This document shows, piece by piece, positions 63,348 to 64,000 of a stretch of DNA of 64,000 bases. The notes under the pieces are model-generated. The model did not search any database and was not told the DNA's origin. It worked only from the letters and a program-made list of their open reading frames with translations. Numbering within the stretch: the stretch's first letter is position 1; each line of letters begins with the position of its first letter. The position numbers were made by a program, and so were the translations under genes. Source of the DNA: Candidatus Geothrix odensensis (lineage in GTDB: Bacteria > Acidobacteriota > Holophagae > Holophagales > Holophagaceae); NCBI GenBank assembly GCA_016714685.1, contig JADKCH010000001.1, forward strand, positions 682,001 to 746,000, read 5' to 3'.

Positions 63348-64000
63348 ATGCCTGCCGCACCCTTCCGCCTGTCCATCATCGACTACCTCAACGCCGCCCC
63401 CCTGAACCATGGCTTCAAGCACGGACTGGGCTGGGAGCACTTCCACCTGAAGTTCCATTACCCATCCGCCTGCGCCGACCGGCTGCGGGAGGGCGAGGTC
63501 GATGCGGGCATCGTGAGCTCCATCGAGTACCTGAGGATCCCGGATCTGCGCATCGTGCCGGGGCTCTGCATCGCCTCGCCGAAGCGAGTGCGGAGCGTGA
63601 TGATCCTGTCCCAGGTGCCTCCCGAGCAGATCCGGAGCCTGGCCCTGGATACCTCCAGCCGCACCAGCGTGGTCCTGGCCCAGCTGCTCCTGCGTGAGCG
63701 CTACGGCGTGACCCCGACAGTGGTGGACATGGGCCCCGACCTGCCCGCCATGCTCGAGGCGAACGACGCGGCCCTCATGATCGGCGATGCGGCCATGCGG
63801 GCGCCCAAGCAGGGCCTCTTCGTCCTGGACCTGGCGGAGGAGTGGCACGCCTGGACGGGCCTGCCGTTCGTCTTCGCCCTCTGGCTGGTCCGGAAGGATG
63901 CCCCGGAGCTGCCCGTACCCGGCGGCGTGGCCCCTTTCTTCCACAAGAGCCTGGAGATCGGCCTCGCCCAGCTCCCGGCCATCGTCGAGGAGGCCCGGCG
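63348..64000 (+). CDS. mqnA: Chorismate dehydratase MqnA-type, partial
   Basis: The gene runs off the right edge; 217 codons are visible without a stop. MqnA converts chorismate to 3-enolpyruvyl-benzoate, first step of the futalosine menaquinone pathway. The start reads PFRLSIIDYLNAAPLNHGF, and the family pattern continues with VDAGIVSSIEYLRI, LDTSSRTSVVL, LMIGDAAM and GLPFVFALW. TGAGG lies a few bases before the ATG. Confidence 0.87.
   Translation, partial: MPAAPFRLSIIDYLNAAPLNHGFKHGLGWEHFHLKFHYPSACADRLREGEVDAGIVSSIEYLRIPDLRIVPGLCIASPKRVRSVMILSQVPPEQIRSLALDTSSRTSVVLAQLLLRERYGVTPTVVDMGPDLPAMLEANDAALMIGDAAMRAPKQGLFVLDLAEEWHAWTGLPFVFALWLVRKDAPELPVPGGVAPFFHKSLEIGLAQLPAIVEEAR

Overview
This window is a stretch of a high-GC, Gram-negative bacterial chromosome made almost entirely of housekeeping genes. 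LpxA and FabZ (lipid A and fatty acid synthesis), a pilMNOPQ type IV pilus operon and an MqnA homologue (futalosine menaquinone route) point to a diderm with respiratory metabolism. Gene content and protein style recall Acidobacteriota of the Holophaga/Geothrix type; that placement is inference from memory, not a search. I see no prophage, CRISPR array, insertion sequence or rRNA operon. No intergenic gap exceeds about 200 bases.

Layout. 1-10.4 kb: a small secreted protein, proline dehydrogenase, tRNA-Lys, trpS, a site-2 protease, an aldehyde dehydrogenase homologue without its catalytic residues, tlyA, mltG, an amino acid permease preceded by a short ORF copying its N-terminus, a lysine 6-dehydrogenase-like enzyme and rapZ. 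10.4-20.2 kb: secA, ndk, proS, a YqeY protein, a CheX-like phosphatase, ferredoxin and the thiL-DUF2062-ybaB-recR operon. 20.2-33.8 kb: a [2Fe-2S] ferredoxin, photolyase, a tandem-domain unknown, glnB-like/amt, algH, a cysteine synthase-like enzyme with a Cys tail, a MogA/MoaB protein, a frameshifted purE, an amidase, two genes resembling a split RdgC and a PP2C phosphatase. 33.8-45.1 kb: small proteins, pilMNOPQ, a second PP2C phosphatase with a DnaJ-TPR protein, gatA, an E2 acyltransferase and dnaB. 45.1-64 kb: a 1058-residue lipoprotein, a SanA/ElyC protein, a thiolase, an acyltransferase/AMP-ligase fusion, an orphan ABC ATPase, carbonic anhydrase, fabZ-lpxA-era, an HD-GYP protein, a TrmA-family methyltransferase, speD, a DNA alkylation repair cluster and the start of mqnA.

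Functional groupings. Many neighbours are joined by 4-base ATGA overlaps, suggesting translational coupling. The most coherent sets are the pilus operon, the ammonium pair amt/glnB, fabZ-lpxA-era, and the repair cluster, which holds two methyltransferases with an intact PCHR motif, one homologue with PAHR, and an Ada-AlkA fusion.

No single obviously new system stands out. The most notable signals are proteins that keep a fold but lose catalytic residues (aldehyde dehydrogenase Cys to Pro, thiolase Cys to Gly, carrier-domain Ser to Ala, alkyltransferase Cys to Ala, P-II Tyr to Val), and two gene-end duplications (the permease N-terminus and the E2 C-terminus) that differ almost only by synonymous changes.
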